Assembly (NCBI GenBank): GCA_022826005.1 | Contig: JAJDVT010000097.1 | Span: forward strand, 100,453 to 164,452 | Direction: 5' to 3' | DNA length: 64,000 nucleotides | DNA from: Gemmatimonadota bacterium | Lineage (GTDB): Bacteria > Gemmatimonadota > Gemmatimonadetes > Longimicrobiales > Gaopeijiaceae | Shown here: in pieces, positions 16,363-25,268 of the stretch | Numbering within the stretch: the first letter of the stretch is position 1 | Layout of the letters: every line of letters begins with the position of its first letter | Notes under the pieces: generated by a model | Database searches by the model: none | What the model was told of the DNA's origin: nothing | Seen by the model: the letters and a program-made list of their open reading frames with translations, nothing else | Made by a program: the position numbers and the translations under genes

Positions 16363-17618
16363 GACAGGTCTGGGTAGTGCTGCGTCGGGAGTACCTTGAG
16401 CGGGTCAAGACGAAGGGGTTCATCTTCGGCACGATCGCCATTCCGCTGCTCATGATCGGGCTGATGGCGGTCAACATCCTCATCGCGGTGCAGGTTGCGA
16501 GCTCGGACCGCGAACTGGCGCTGGTGGACTTCACGGGCCGCATCGGCGAGGAGGTGGCCGGCCGCCTCGGCGAGCTCGGTTACGACATCGAGCTGATGGG
16601 CCGGGAGGCGAGCCTGGACGAGCTGGACCGCCAGGTTATCGAAGACGAGCTCGAGGGCTACCTGGTGCTCGACGACCTCACACTGTCGGAGGGCGTGTTC
16701 AGCTACCGGGCGAAGAACTCCCCCGGAGGCACGCGGGTGGCGCTCTTCGAGTCGGCGGTGAACGAAATCGCGCTGGACAGCTACCTGGCGACGATCAGCA
16801 CCGGGGAAGCCCTGCGGTCGCTCATCGAAGGCGGCCGGCTGGAGTTCGAGTCCGTGCTGGAGGTGGAGGACCAGGCGGAGGCCGAGGCGGCCCGGAGGTC
16901 GGGAATCGCGTTCGGCTTCGGCGGAGCCATGTTCCTGTACATCACGATGCTGCTCTACGGGGCGTTCGTGCTCCGTTCAGTCCTGGACGAGAAGCGGAAC
17001 CGGGTGGTGGAAGTGGTGATTTCGTCGATCACGCCGTGGCGTCTCCTGCTGGGCAAGGTGCTCGGCGTGGGATCGATGGGGCTGACCCAGATGGGAATCT
17101 GGGCGGCTTGCGCGGGACTGCTGCTTCTCGTCGCGGCGCCCATGATCGCGCCGCAGATCCCCGGGGCGGACCTCGCGCGCCTGGCGGAGTTCGTGCCCGG
17201 GCCGGGCGTCCTGCTGCTCCTCACGGCCTTCTTCCTCCTGGGCTACTTCCTGTACGCGTCCCTCTTTGCGGCGGTCGGAGCCATGTGCGCCACCGAGGAG
17301 GAGGCGGGCCAGGCGCAGTTCCCGATCATCATGCTCCTCATAGTCCCGTTCGTCCTGCAGTCGGCCACCCTCGGGGGAGGCTCGATGAAGTGGATGGACT
17401 GGGTGGCGCTCTTTCCGTTCTTCAGCCCGGTCATGATGTTCCCGCGGGCGGTGGAGGGAGCAGTGCCCTGGTGGATGACGGGGCTGTCCCTCGTCTTCAT
17501 GGCGGCCGCCCTGGTGGGCACGTCCTGGGTGGCGGGCAGGATCTACCGCGTGGGGATCCTCATGCAGGGGAAGAGGCCCACACTGCGCGAGCTGGTGCGG
17601 TGGGTGAGGGAGGCATGA
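16359..17618 (+). CDS. ABC-2 exporter permease, NatB-type
   Basis: A 419-residue membrane subunit. One N-terminal helix (FIFGTIAIPLLMIGLMAV) is followed by a large extracytoplasmic domain of about 150 residues and then five or six helices. The motif LDEKRNRVVEVVISSITPWRLLLGK-type coupling region is visible from about residue 208 (ends LLLGKVLGVG). ATGA overlap with the ATPase gene implies one transport complex. Its stop codon lies in the left arm of the AT-rich palindrome at 17615-17667. Confidence 0.9.
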   Translation: MRQVWVVLRREYLERVKTKGFIFGTIAIPLLMIGLMAVNILIAVQVASSDRELALVDFTGRIGEEVAGRLGELGYDIELMGREASLDELDRQVIEDELEGYLVLDDLTLSEGVFSYRAKNSPGGTRVALFESAVNEIALDSYLATISTGEALRSLIEGGRLEFESVLEVEDQAEAEAARRSGIAFGFGGAMFLYITMLLYGAFVLRSVLDEKRNRVVEVVISSITPWRLLLGKVLGVGSMGLTQMGIWAACAGLLLLVAAPMIAPQIPGADLARLAEFVPGPGVLLLLTAFFLLGYFLYASLFAAVGAMCATEEEAGQAQFPIIMLLIVPFVLQSATLGGGSMKWMDWVALFPFFSPVMMFPRAVEGAVPWWMTGLSLVFMAAALVGTSWVAGRIYRVGILMQGKRPTLRELVRWVREA

Positions 17619-17667
17619 TATAGATTTTTATATATCCACGAGCTGAATTTATACATTTCTATATCAT
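17615..17667. terminator. AT-rich palindrome between convergent genes
   Basis: ATGATATAGA at 17615-17624 and its exact reverse complement TCTATATCAT at 17658-17667 flank 33 AT-rich bases in an otherwise GC-rich region. The arms contain the stop codons of the genes on either side. It could be a bidirectional terminator, but there is no GC stem with a U-run; a protein-binding or nucleoid site is also possible. Confidence 0.55.
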
Positions 17668-18413
17668 CAGCCGGATTTTCCGGTCACATGGAGGTCCACA
17701 AACCTGCGGATCAGCCCGTTTGCCAGGGGTGTTTCCTCCATCCCGGAGCTCACTTCATCCAGGGTGGCGCCGGCGACGACCTCCACGTACCGCGGGTAGG
17801 CCGCGAAGCGCGTGTGGATCCCGGCCACGTCGAGCTCGGGGTGGAACTGGGTGCAGTAGATGGGGGCGTCGTCGAAGCGGTACGCCTGGTTGGGAACCCT
17901 CGCCGAGGAAGCGAGCAGGGTGGTCCGGGGAGGCAGCGTTTGCACGAGGTCCTCGTGGCCGAGCTGTGCCTTGAAGGCGCTGCCCAGCGTGCGGAAGAGC
18001 GGATCGGCCCGCCCGGCGGGGGTGAGCACGAGATCATGGGTGCCCAGCTCGGCCCGGCCCCGGTCGTTGATCACCTCGCCCCCCATCGCGGCCGCCATTC
18101 CCTGAAAGCCCCAGCAGGAGGCGAAGGAGGGGACGCCCGAAGCGTGCACCTCGCGCAGGGAATCGAGTGCCCGTTCGAGCCAGGGATCGGTACTAGCGGC
18201 CGAATAGTCGCCGCTGCCGCCCATGAGGACGAAGTCGACGCCGGCCAGGTCCCGCCGGACGAGCGCCCGGCCGAGCAGGTCGAAGACGGAGATGTCCACG
18301 ACCAGCGGCTGGAGAACGCGCAGAAAGGAGGTGATCTCGTGGGGTCCCATGGGGTCGCCGGGGTCGCGAACCTGGAGGAGCAGGCAGCGCAGGGGCTCGG
18401 CGGGGCGATTCAT
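17667..18413 (-). CDS. Class I glutamine amidotransferase-like protein
   Basis: A 248-residue stand-alone GATase-1 domain. The nucleophile is C100 in FASCWGFQGMA and the His/Glu pair is H191/E193 in CTQFHPELD. In GuaA-like stand-alone enzymes this domain releases ammonia from glutamine or hydrolyses gamma-glutamyl amides. No synthetase partner is adjacent, so the acceptor is unknown. It converges on the NatB-type permease. Confidence 0.85.
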   Translation of the reverse strand: MNRPAEPLRCLLLQVRDPGDPMGPHEITSFLRVLQPLVVDISVFDLLGRALVRRDLAGVDFVLMGGSGDYSAASTDPWLERALDSLREVHASGVPSFASCWGFQGMAAAMGGEVINDRGRAELGTHDLVLTPAGRADPLFRTLGSAFKAQLGHEDLVQTLPPRTTLLASSARVPNQAYRFDDAPIYCTQFHPELDVAGIHTRFAAYPRYVEVVAGATLDEVSSGMEETPLANGLIRRFVDLHVTGKSG

Positions 18414-18467
18414 GGGGCCGTCGGGGCGTCTCCGGACGTGGTTGGCGAGCCCGGAAGGATGGGGGGC

Positions 18468-18800
18468 TCAGGTCACCGAGCGCAACAAGGCGGTGAGGTG
18501 GTAGCGGTCCAGGGCCTGCGCGGCCTCGCATGCCTCGCGCGGGTTGGCCTCGATAATGATCACGGCGGTGCGGACCGGCTCTTCGTGCTCGGCCCGGTCG
18601 GTGGGGACGTAGCAGAGGCGGGCCCTGCAGGAGTCCGGGTCGCCGGGCTCGTCCACGAACTCGAGGAACACCTCCCAGAAGCGCCCCTCATGGGTGAGGG
18701 TGGTGAGGTGCATGCCCTGGTCAGGGCCGTATTCGTGGCCCTTGGGGGGACTGTCCGGCGGCGGACGGTCAGGGGACTGGGACCTCGGCTCCATGGTCAT
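18468..18800 (-). CDS. Hypothetical protein
   Basis: A 110-residue acidic, soluble protein of unknown function. The first 30 residues are Pro/Asp-rich. The rest reads as an alpha/beta domain (GRFWEVFLEFVDEPG, RARLCYVPTDRAEHEE, AVIIIEANPREACEAAQAL). It lies 54 bp upstream of the amidotransferase start on the same strand, so they may be cotranscribed. It is divergent from the act operon. Confidence 0.6.
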   Translation of the reverse strand: MTMEPRSQSPDRPPPDSPPKGHEYGPDQGMHLTTLTHEGRFWEVFLEFVDEPGDPDSCRARLCYVPTDRAEHEEPVRTAVIIIEANPREACEAAQALDRYHLTALLRSVT

Positions 18801-18860
18801 ACTAGTCTAGCAAAGCGCGGTTGCAGGCGCACCCCGCGCAGTCATCCGCGGGGCTTCGCG

Positions 18861-18889
18861 TTGACATCGCCCGAGGCGGTTCCTACCTT
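18861..18889 (+). promoter_or_regulatory. Probable sigma-70-type promoter of the act operon
   Basis: The -35 is TTGACA (18861-18866), the spacer is 17 bp, and the -10-like hexamer is TACCTT (18884-18889). It is 73 bp upstream of the actA start. The -35 is perfect; the -10 is weak against the E. coli consensus. Confidence 0.6.
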
Positions 18890-18961
18890 GCTTCGGCTTT
18901 TTCCGCCAACCTTCGCGAACCTTCGATCCAAAGTTCAACCGGGCCCGGCGACGGGTTCTTG

Positions 18962-19534
18962 ATGCCTACCGCACTAATGAAAAGGTTGTGGCTGGTGGCC
19001 GGGGCGGGAGCGATCTCCGTCCTCCTTGGAATCGCCCTGATCGGTGGCCGGCAGGCTCCGGGCGAGGCGGATGGCGTGCAGGCCGCCGACCCCCTGGCAC
19101 AGTCGCAGCCGATCCAGTTCCCCCACGACACCCACGCGGGCCAGTTCCTGATCGACTGCCAGTACTGCCACTACTCGGCGGAACGCTCGGTGGACGCGGG
19201 GATTCCTCCTGTGGAGACCTGCATGGGATGCCACTACGAGGGCAGGGTCGAGGGGAGGAACAACCCGGAGGAGATTGCGAAGGTTCGGGATTTCCACGCC
19301 CGCGGCGAGCCGATCCCGTGGCGGCGCATCTACAAGGTCTCGGACCATGTACACTTCCCGCACATGCGCCATGTGGCGGCCGGAATCGAGTGCCAGACCT
19401 GCCACGGTGAAGTGCAGGAGATGGGCGTGCTGGAAGAGATGGCGCCGGAGGCCGGGAATCTGAAGATGGGATGGTGCATTTCCTGCCACCTGGAGCGCGG
19501 AGCTTCCCGCGACTGCACGGTATGCCACTACTAG
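18962..19534 (+). CDS. actA: Alternative Complex III subunit A, pentaheme cytochrome c
   Basis: A 190-residue membrane-anchored periplasmic cytochrome. The N-terminal helix (LWLVAGAGAISVLLGIALI) is an anchor, and five CxxCH heme sites follow: CQYCH, CMGCH, CQTCH, CISCH, CTVCH. Histidines before the motifs (FPHDTHA, VHFPHMRH) are likely axial ligands. Five hemes is the expected count for ActA, which passes electrons from the quinol-oxidising core. The ATG at 18962 is chosen; the longer open frame to 18821 runs through the promoter. It is first in a six-gene operon. Confidence 0.93.
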   Translation: MPTALMKRLWLVAGAGAISVLLGIALIGGRQAPGEADGVQAADPLAQSQPIQFPHDTHAGQFLIDCQYCHYSAERSVDAGIPPVETCMGCHYEGRVEGRNNPEEIAKVRDFHARGEPIPWRRIYKVSDHVHFPHMRHVAAGIECQTCHGEVQEMGVLEEMAPEAGNLKMGWCISCHLERGASRDCTVCHY

Positions 19535-19553
19535 CCGCCCGGGACGCGACTCG

Positions 19554-22500
19554 ATGAGCGGCGGTTTCGAGCGGCGCGATTTCCTCAAGGTGCTCGGGGT
19601 TGGGGGCGCCGGTGCGGCCCTCACGGGCTGTTCCACCGACGAGGTCGAGCGGCTGATGCCGTACGTGACGGCTCCGGAGGAGATCACGCCGGGGGTGGCG
19701 ACCTGGTACGCGTCGACCTGCGGGGAGTGCGCGAGCGGGTGCGGTGTCCGGGTGCGGACGCGGGAGGGCCGGGTGGTGATGGTGGAGGGGAACCCGGATC
19801 ATCCGGTGTCCGGCGGCGGCCTCTGCTCGCGGGGTGTCTCGGCGCTGCAGGGACTCTACAACGCGGACAGGATCGCGACGCCGCTTCGCGCCGGAGCCGA
19901 CGGCTTCGAGGCGATCGGGTGGGATGAGGCGCTGGAACTCCTGGCCAACCGGCTGGGGGGCGGAGGGCGGTCCCTCTTCCTGACCGGGCGCAAAGGGCCC
20001 ACCGAGTCGGTGCTACTGAACGACTTCGTGGAAGCGGTGGGGGGAAGGCGCGTGGTCCACGACGGGCTCGACGACTCGGCGCTGCGGGCGGCCGTCAGCA
20101 TCGCCTTCGGGGTGAACGCGCTGCCGCGCTACGAGATGGCCGGGGCGCGCTACCTGGTGTCGTTCGGCGCCGATTTCCTCGAGACCTGGCTGTCACCGGT
20201 CAGATTCGCAGCCGATTTCGCGGGAATGCACGGGGTCGGGGGCGGAGCGAAGGGCCGGTTCGTCTTCGTGGGTCCGCGCCTTTCGCTCACCGGGCAGAAC
20301 GCCGACGAGTGGATCCCGGCGCGGCCGGGCTCCGAAACCGCGATCGCGCTGGCGGTGGCGGGGGAGCTGGTGCGGCGCGGCGGCGACGCGGGGCCGTACA
20401 ACGATTTCGTCTCCGGCTACAGCCTGGAGGACGCGGCGGCGGCGGCCGGGGTGGAGACCGAGGCGCTGTCCTCGCTTGCCGACCACTTCGCGGAGGGCGG
20501 CGCGCTGGCCCTCGGACCGGGCCTGGCGGGGAACCACCGCGCGGCAACGGCGGCCAACCTTGCCGTGCTGATCCTCAACGCGGCAGCGGGCAGCCTGGGC
20601 GACACGCTGCACATCGACGACGCCCCGGACGGGGAGGCCTCCTCGTACGGCAACCTGGCCAGCGCGGTCGCGCAGATGCGCGCTGGGAGCTTCGGCGTGG
20701 CGGTGGTTGCGGGCACGAACCCCGCCTACTCGCTGCCTGCCGCCGCGGGGTTCGGCGACGCCTTCGGCGCGGTGCCCTTCAAGGTGGCCTTCGCCACGAC
20801 CCTGGACGAAACGGCATCGATGGCCGACCTGGTGCTGCCCGACGCCCACCCCCTCGAGTCGTGGGGCGACAGCCGCCCCGCACCGGGGACCTACGCGGTG
20901 AGGCAGCCCGCCATGCGCCCGGTGCCGCTCTTCGATTCGCGCCCCATGGCGGACGTGCTTCTGGAGACCGGGCAGCGGCTGGGCCACGATTTCGGCGCGG
21001 CCACCTTCCGCGACTACCTGCGCGGCGCCTTCGACCGCTGGCTCGCGGAGGACGGGATGCGCGCCGGGCTGGCGGGGGACCCGAACCGGCTGTGGCGTAC
21101 CGCGCTGAGGACGGGGTCGGTGTCGCACGTCGACCTGTCGGACAAGATCACGGCGCTCCAGCCGCCGGTTACCGCGGTGGACTTCGACGCGCCGGACGTG
21201 GTGGGAGGCGGCATGGAGGGCGACAGCGGCCTGACGCTGCTGGTCTACCCGTCCTCCAGGTTCGGCGACGGCACCCACGCCAACCGGCCCTGGCTCCAGG
21301 AGCTGCCCGATCCCGTCTCCAAGGTGATGTGGCACTCCTGGGTGGAGATGAACCCGGCCACCGCCGAGCGGCTCGGCCTGCGCCAGGGGGACATCGTGAG
21401 CGTGGCCACCGCGGAGGGCTCGGTCGACGTTCCGGTGTGGGCCTATCCCGGCATCCGCGAGGACGCGGTGGCGATCGCCATGGGCGCTGGCCACACGGAC
21501 TACGGGCAGTTCGCCACCGGCAAGGGTGTCAACCCGATGGCGCTCCTGCCGGGTGACATGGACGGCGCCTCGGGCGCGCTGTCCCTGCTGACCGCCGGCG
21601 TGACGATCACGGCGACCGGAGCCTGGCAGCGGCTGGTCACGAACGAGGGATCGAGCGACCAGGACGACCGCAACGTCGCCCCGGCGATCGCGCTGTCGGC
21701 GCTCGGCCACGCCCCGGAGGAGGAGGAGCATGCCCAGGGTGAGCACGGCCAGCTGCGGGAGCTCCAGGAGATGGGCGGCTTCCGGCCGGTCGACACCGAG
21801 GGCCGCGCGGAGGACTTCCCGCTGCCCGGCTCCGACTTCGGACAGTACGACCGGGACCAGCCGCGCTGGGCCATGGCGATGGACCTGGACAAGTGCACCG
21901 GGTGCAGCGCCTGCGTGACCGCCTGCCAGGCCGAGAACAACATCCCCTGGGTCCACGAGCACCAGGCCGCGATCGGCCGCGAGATGCACTGGCTGAGGCT
22001 GGAGCGCTACTACGAGACGGTCGACGCATCGCATTCGGGCCCGGTGGACATCCGCTTCCTGCCGATGCTCTGCCAGCACTGCAACAACGCGCCCTGCGAG
22101 CCGGTCTGTCCCGTCTTCGCGGCATACCACACCCCCGACGGGCTGAACGCGCAGGCGTACAACCGCTGCGTGGGCACGCGCTACTGCGCCAACAACTGCC
22201 CGTACAAGGTCCGCGTCTTCAACTGGTACCGGTACACGCAGGATCCCGCGGATGGGGGGAACATCCCGGAGCCGATGAACTGGCAGTTCAACCCGGACGT
22301 GACGGTGCGCAACAACGGCGTCATGGAGAAGTGCACCTTCTGCGTGCAGCGGATCCGCGAGGCCCAGAACCGGGCCGCCGTCGAAGGGCGCGAGGTGCGC
22401 GACGGGGAGATCCACACCGCCTGCCAGAGCGTCTGCCCCGCGGACGTGATCACCTTCGGGAACATCCGCGACCATGACTCGCAGGTGGCGGCGCGTGCCG

Positions 22501-22607
22501 GCGACGAACGCACCTACCGGGTGCTCGATGCCCTGATCAATACGCAGCCGGCGGTGCACTACCTGAAGAAGGTGACGCACCACGATGTGGAGGATGCGGG
22601 GCACTAG
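19554..22607 (+). CDS. actB: Alternative Complex III subunit B, fused molybdopterin-like and Fe-S protein
   Basis: A 1017-residue exported subunit. It has a twin-arginine signal (FERRDFLKVLG). Residues about 50-720 resemble a Mo-bisPGD oxidoreductase, as in the cofactor-less B1 domain of ActB. From about residue 778 there is a four-cluster ferredoxin domain: CTGCSACVTACQAEN, CQHCNNAPCEPVCP, CVGTRYCANNCPYKVR and CTFCVQRI with CQSVCPADV. In characterised complexes the Fe-S wire links quinol oxidation to the ActA and ActE hemes. It lies 19 bp after actA and 3 bp before actC. Confidence 0.94.
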   Translation: MSGGFERRDFLKVLGVGGAGAALTGCSTDEVERLMPYVTAPEEITPGVATWYASTCGECASGCGVRVRTREGRVVMVEGNPDHPVSGGGLCSRGVSALQGLYNADRIATPLRAGADGFEAIGWDEALELLANRLGGGGRSLFLTGRKGPTESVLLNDFVEAVGGRRVVHDGLDDSALRAAVSIAFGVNALPRYEMAGARYLVSFGADFLETWLSPVRFAADFAGMHGVGGGAKGRFVFVGPRLSLTGQNADEWIPARPGSETAIALAVAGELVRRGGDAGPYNDFVSGYSLEDAAAAAGVETEALSSLADHFAEGGALALGPGLAGNHRAATAANLAVLILNAAAGSLGDTLHIDDAPDGEASSYGNLASAVAQMRAGSFGVAVVAGTNPAYSLPAAAGFGDAFGAVPFKVAFATTLDETASMADLVLPDAHPLESWGDSRPAPGTYAVRQPAMRPVPLFDSRPMADVLLETGQRLGHDFGAATFRDYLRGAFDRWLAEDGMRAGLAGDPNRLWRTALRTGSVSHVDLSDKITALQPPVTAVDFDAPDVVGGGMEGDSGLTLLVYPSSRFGDGTHANRPWLQELPDPVSKVMWHSWVEMNPATAERLGLRQGDIVSVATAEGSVDVPVWAYPGIREDAVAIAMGAGHTDYGQFATGKGVNPMALLPGDMDGASGALSLLTAGVTITATGAWQRLVTNEGSSDQDDRNVAPAIALSALGHAPEEEEHAQGEHGQLRELQEMGGFRPVDTEGRAEDFPLPGSDFGQYDRDQPRWAMAMDLDKCTGCSACVTACQAENNIPWVHEHQAAIGREMHWLRLERYYETVDASHSGPVDIRFLPMLCQHCNNAPCEPVCPVFAAYHTPDGLNAQAYNRCVGTRYCANNCPYKVRVFNWYRYTQDPADGGNIPEPMNWQFNPDVTVRNNGVMEKCTFCVQRIREAQNRAAVEGREVRDGEIHTACQSVCPADVITFGNIRDHDSQVAARAGDERTYRVLDALINTQPAVHYLKKVTHHDVEDAGH

Positions 22608-22610
22608 GCG

Positions 22611-23978
22611 ATGGCGACCGCGGACGTGACGAACCGGGGGGCGCTGCCCAACCCCGACGTGGGCACCTACGAGGAGGTCAACCGGGACATCCTCAAGGTG
22701 CTGGGGCGGCCCGGGAAGGGGTGGTGGATGCTCTTCGGGATCGCCGCCGCGGGGGTGGGGCTCTTCCTGGCGTCCTGGTTCTGGCAGATCTCCAAGGGCA
22801 TCGGCGTCTCGGGGCTGAATGCGCCGGTGGGGTGGGGGGTCTACATCACCACCTTCGTCTTCTGGGTCGGGATCGCGCACTCGGGCACGCTGATCTCGGC
22901 GATCCTCTTCCTCTTCCGCGCCCCGTGGCGGCAGGCGATCTACCGTGCGTCGGAGGCGATGACGGTCTTCGCGGTCATGACCGCCGGGCTCTTCCCGCTC
23001 ATTCACGTGGGGCGCGTCTGGCACGCCTACTGGCTGATCCCGTATCCGAACGACCGCTTCCTGTGGCCCAACTTCCGCTCGCCGCTGGTGTGGGACGTCT
23101 TCGCGATCACAACCTACTTCACCGTGTCGGCCGTGTTCTTCTACCTGGGCACGATCCCCGATCTGGCGGCGGCCCGCGACCACGCGCGCGGCCTGCGCAA
23201 GCGGTTCTACCAGGTCATCTCGCTGGGGTGGCGGGGGACGGACCGCGAGTGGCACCACTTCTCCAAGGCGTACATCTACCTGGCCGCGCTCGCGACGCCG
23301 CTGGTGCTTTCGGTGCACTCGGTGGTGTCGTGGGACTTCGCGATGGCGATCGTGCCGGGGTGGCACACGACGATCTTCGCACCGTACTTCGTGGCCGGCG
23401 CGATCTTCTCGGGGGTCGCCCTGGTGATCACGCTCGCCGTGCCGATGCGCAAGTTCTTCGGGCTGGAGAAGTACCTGACGGTGAAGCACTTCGAGGCCAT
23501 GGCCAAGCTGTGCATGCTCACCAGCGCCATCGTCCTGTACGCGTACATGACCGAGTACTTCCTGGCCTGGTATTCGGGCGAGCCGCCCGAGCGCGGGTCG
23601 TTCTGGAACCGCGTCTTCGGCCACTACTGGTGGGCCAACTGGATCATGCTCACCTGCAACGGTCTGGTGCCGCTCATGCTGTGGTTCCGGCGGGTGCGCA
23701 GATCGATCTCCGCGCTCTTCGTGATCTCGATCTTCATCAACATCGGGATGTGGTTCGAGCGCTACGTGATCATCGTGACGTCGCTGTCCCATGAATACGA
23801 ACCGTGGGCCTGGGGCCTCTACCGTCCATCGATCGTGGAGATGGGGATCCTCATCGGGAGCTTCTGCTGGTTCGGGTTCTGGTTCCTGCTCTTCACCCGG
23901 CTGCTGCCGCCGGTGGCGATCGCCGAGATGAAGGAAGTCGTGCCACCGCCGATGCGCGGTAGGGAGACCGAATCATGA
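22611..23978 (+). CDS. actC: Alternative Complex III subunit C, NrfD-like quinol-binding membrane protein
   Basis: A 455-residue integral membrane protein with about ten helices. NrfD/PsrC-family features include WGVYITTFVFWVGIAHSGTL, WHAYWLIPYPN, VLSVHSVVSWDFAM and PGWHTTIFAPYFVAGAIFSG. In the complex this subunit holds the quinol site close to the Fe-S clusters of ActB and may contribute to proton translocation. The start follows the actB stop by 3 bp, consistent with one transcript. Confidence 0.93.
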   Translation: MATADVTNRGALPNPDVGTYEEVNRDILKVLGRPGKGWWMLFGIAAAGVGLFLASWFWQISKGIGVSGLNAPVGWGVYITTFVFWVGIAHSGTLISAILFLFRAPWRQAIYRASEAMTVFAVMTAGLFPLIHVGRVWHAYWLIPYPNDRFLWPNFRSPLVWDVFAITTYFTVSAVFFYLGTIPDLAAARDHARGLRKRFYQVISLGWRGTDREWHHFSKAYIYLAALATPLVLSVHSVVSWDFAMAIVPGWHTTIFAPYFVAGAIFSGVALVITLAVPMRKFFGLEKYLTVKHFEAMAKLCMLTSAIVLYAYMTEYFLAWYSGEPPERGSFWNRVFGHYWWANWIMLTCNGLVPLMLWFRRVRRSISALFVISIFINIGMWFERYVIIVTSLSHEYEPWAWGLYRPSIVEMGILIGSFCWFGFWFLLFTRLLPPVAIAEMKEVVPPPMRGRETES

Positions 23979-23994
23979 TTCATGAGGTCGTATC

Positions 23995-24540
23995 ATGATT
24001 GGAGCCAAACGGCGGCAGGGGCATAGCGGATTCTTCGCGCTCTTCGAGCACCTGGACTCGACGATCGACGCGTGCAAGGCGCTGCGTAAGGCGGGTCACA
24101 AGCGGTTCCGCGCCTACGCGCCCCTCCCGGAACACCACCTTCTCGAAGAAGGCCTGGCGAAGAAGCACAGCCCGGTGAGGGTGTTCACCCTGGCCGGCGC
24201 GATGACGGGTGCGGCGACCGGCTTCGCATTCACGACGTGGACCTCGCTCGACTGGCCGCTCATCACGGGTGGAAAGCCGCTGATGTCGATCCCCGCGTAC
24301 GTGGTGATCGCCTTCGAATGCGCGATCCTCTTCGGCGCTCTGTCGACCGTGATCGGTCTGTTCATCAACGCGGGGCTGCCCAACTTCCGCCCGATGGTGG
24401 CCTATCACCCCGCTTGCTCGGACGGCAGCTTCGGGGTGTACGTGACGGCGCCGCCCGCCGAGGCCGAGGCCGTGAAGGATCTGCTGAGCGGTTTCGAACC
24501 CGCCGAATTGCGGGAGGATCCGGAGGGGTTCGATGTGTAG
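23995..24540 (+). CDS. actD: Alternative Complex III subunit D, DUF3341 membrane protein
   Basis: A 181-residue protein with a soluble N-terminal part (FFALFEHLDSTIDACKALR, then YAPLPEHHLLEEG) and two helices (AMTGAATGFAFTTW and YVVIAFECAILFGALSTVIG). This is the ActD/DUF3341 layout. The C-terminus (SDGSFGVYVTAPPAEAEAV) is cytoplasmic. It overlaps actE by 8 bp, so translation is coupled. Confidence 0.92.
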   Translation: MIGAKRRQGHSGFFALFEHLDSTIDACKALRKAGHKRFRAYAPLPEHHLLEEGLAKKHSPVRVFTLAGAMTGAATGFAFTTWTSLDWPLITGGKPLMSIPAYVVIAFECAILFGALSTVIGLFINAGLPNFRPMVAYHPACSDGSFGVYVTAPPAEAEAVKDLLSGFEPAELREDPEGFDV

Positions 24541-25264
24541 GCGCCCGTCGATGTATCCGCGCGGCCACCGGGAGCGGACGGCCGTCACGCCGGGGGCAGC
24601 GCTGGTGCTGGCCCTTGCGCTCCTGCCCGTCGCTTCCGGCGCGTGCACGCCCCTGGACGATGCCATGGCGGCGATCTTCGGGCGCAGCATGCGCGACCAG
24701 CGGTCTTTCGACCCCTACGAGAACACGCTGATGCCGCCGGAAGGGTCTGTGCCGCTGTCGGCGGGGAACTACGCGGCCGGGCACTTCGATGTGAACGTGG
24801 GACAGCCGGAGGGGGCCACGGACGTGCCGCCGCCCTTCACGCAGCTCGACATGACCCAGCGGCCGGAGGTGGTGGACAGTCTCACCAACCCTGTCCCGCC
24901 GACCCACGAGTCGCTGGCGCGCGGCGAGCAGATCTACGAGCGCGTGTGCATCGTCTGCCATGGGCCGGACGGCAACGGGGCGAACGCGTACATCGTCTCC
25001 GTCCATCCGGCGCTTGTGGCCCAGAACCTGCGGAACGAGATCTCGCTTGAGCGGAGCGACGGCTACATCTACGGGATCATCCGCGTCGGCAGGACGCTGA
25101 TGCCGCCCTACGGCCACCAGATCGGCCACTACGACCGCTGGCACGTCGTGAACTACGTCCGCCAGCTCCAGGGTCTGCTTCCGGAGGCGGGCCGGGAGGA
25201 GACGGGCGAGTCGCCGAGCGAGGCCCGGTCCGAGCCGCCGGAAGCGAACGGGGCGGCCAGGTGA
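24533..25264 (+). CDS. actE: Alternative Complex III subunit E, monoheme cytochrome c lipoprotein
   Basis: A 243-residue protein. The signal ends in a lipobox-like ASGAC, so it is anchored by lipid. One heme site, CIVCHGPDGNG, lies near residue 140, with LMPPYGHQI providing a likely Met ligand. The Pro/Glu-rich tail is disordered. ActE carries electrons from the complex to soluble cytochrome c or an oxidase. The start overlaps actD. Confidence 0.9.
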   Translation: MCRRPSMYPRGHRERTAVTPGAALVLALALLPVASGACTPLDDAMAAIFGRSMRDQRSFDPYENTLMPPEGSVPLSAGNYAAGHFDVNVGQPEGATDVPPPFTQLDMTQRPEVVDSLTNPVPPTHESLARGEQIYERVCIVCHGPDGNGANAYIVSVHPALVAQNLRNEISLERSDGYIYGIIRVGRTLMPPYGHQIGHYDRWHVVNYVRQLQGLLPEAGREETGESPSEARSEPPEANGAAR

Positions 25265-25268
25265 AACC

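Noticed and set aside
18821..18961. Longer N-terminus for ActA
   Set aside because: It would translate the promoter region and bury the membrane anchor 47 residues inside the protein.
20193..23792. 1199-codon open frame on the minus strand opposite actB/actC
   Set aside because: It is Arg/His/Gly-rich with no domain, and lies fully antisense to two genes with unmistakable heme/Fe-S and membrane motifs; a GC-skew shadow.
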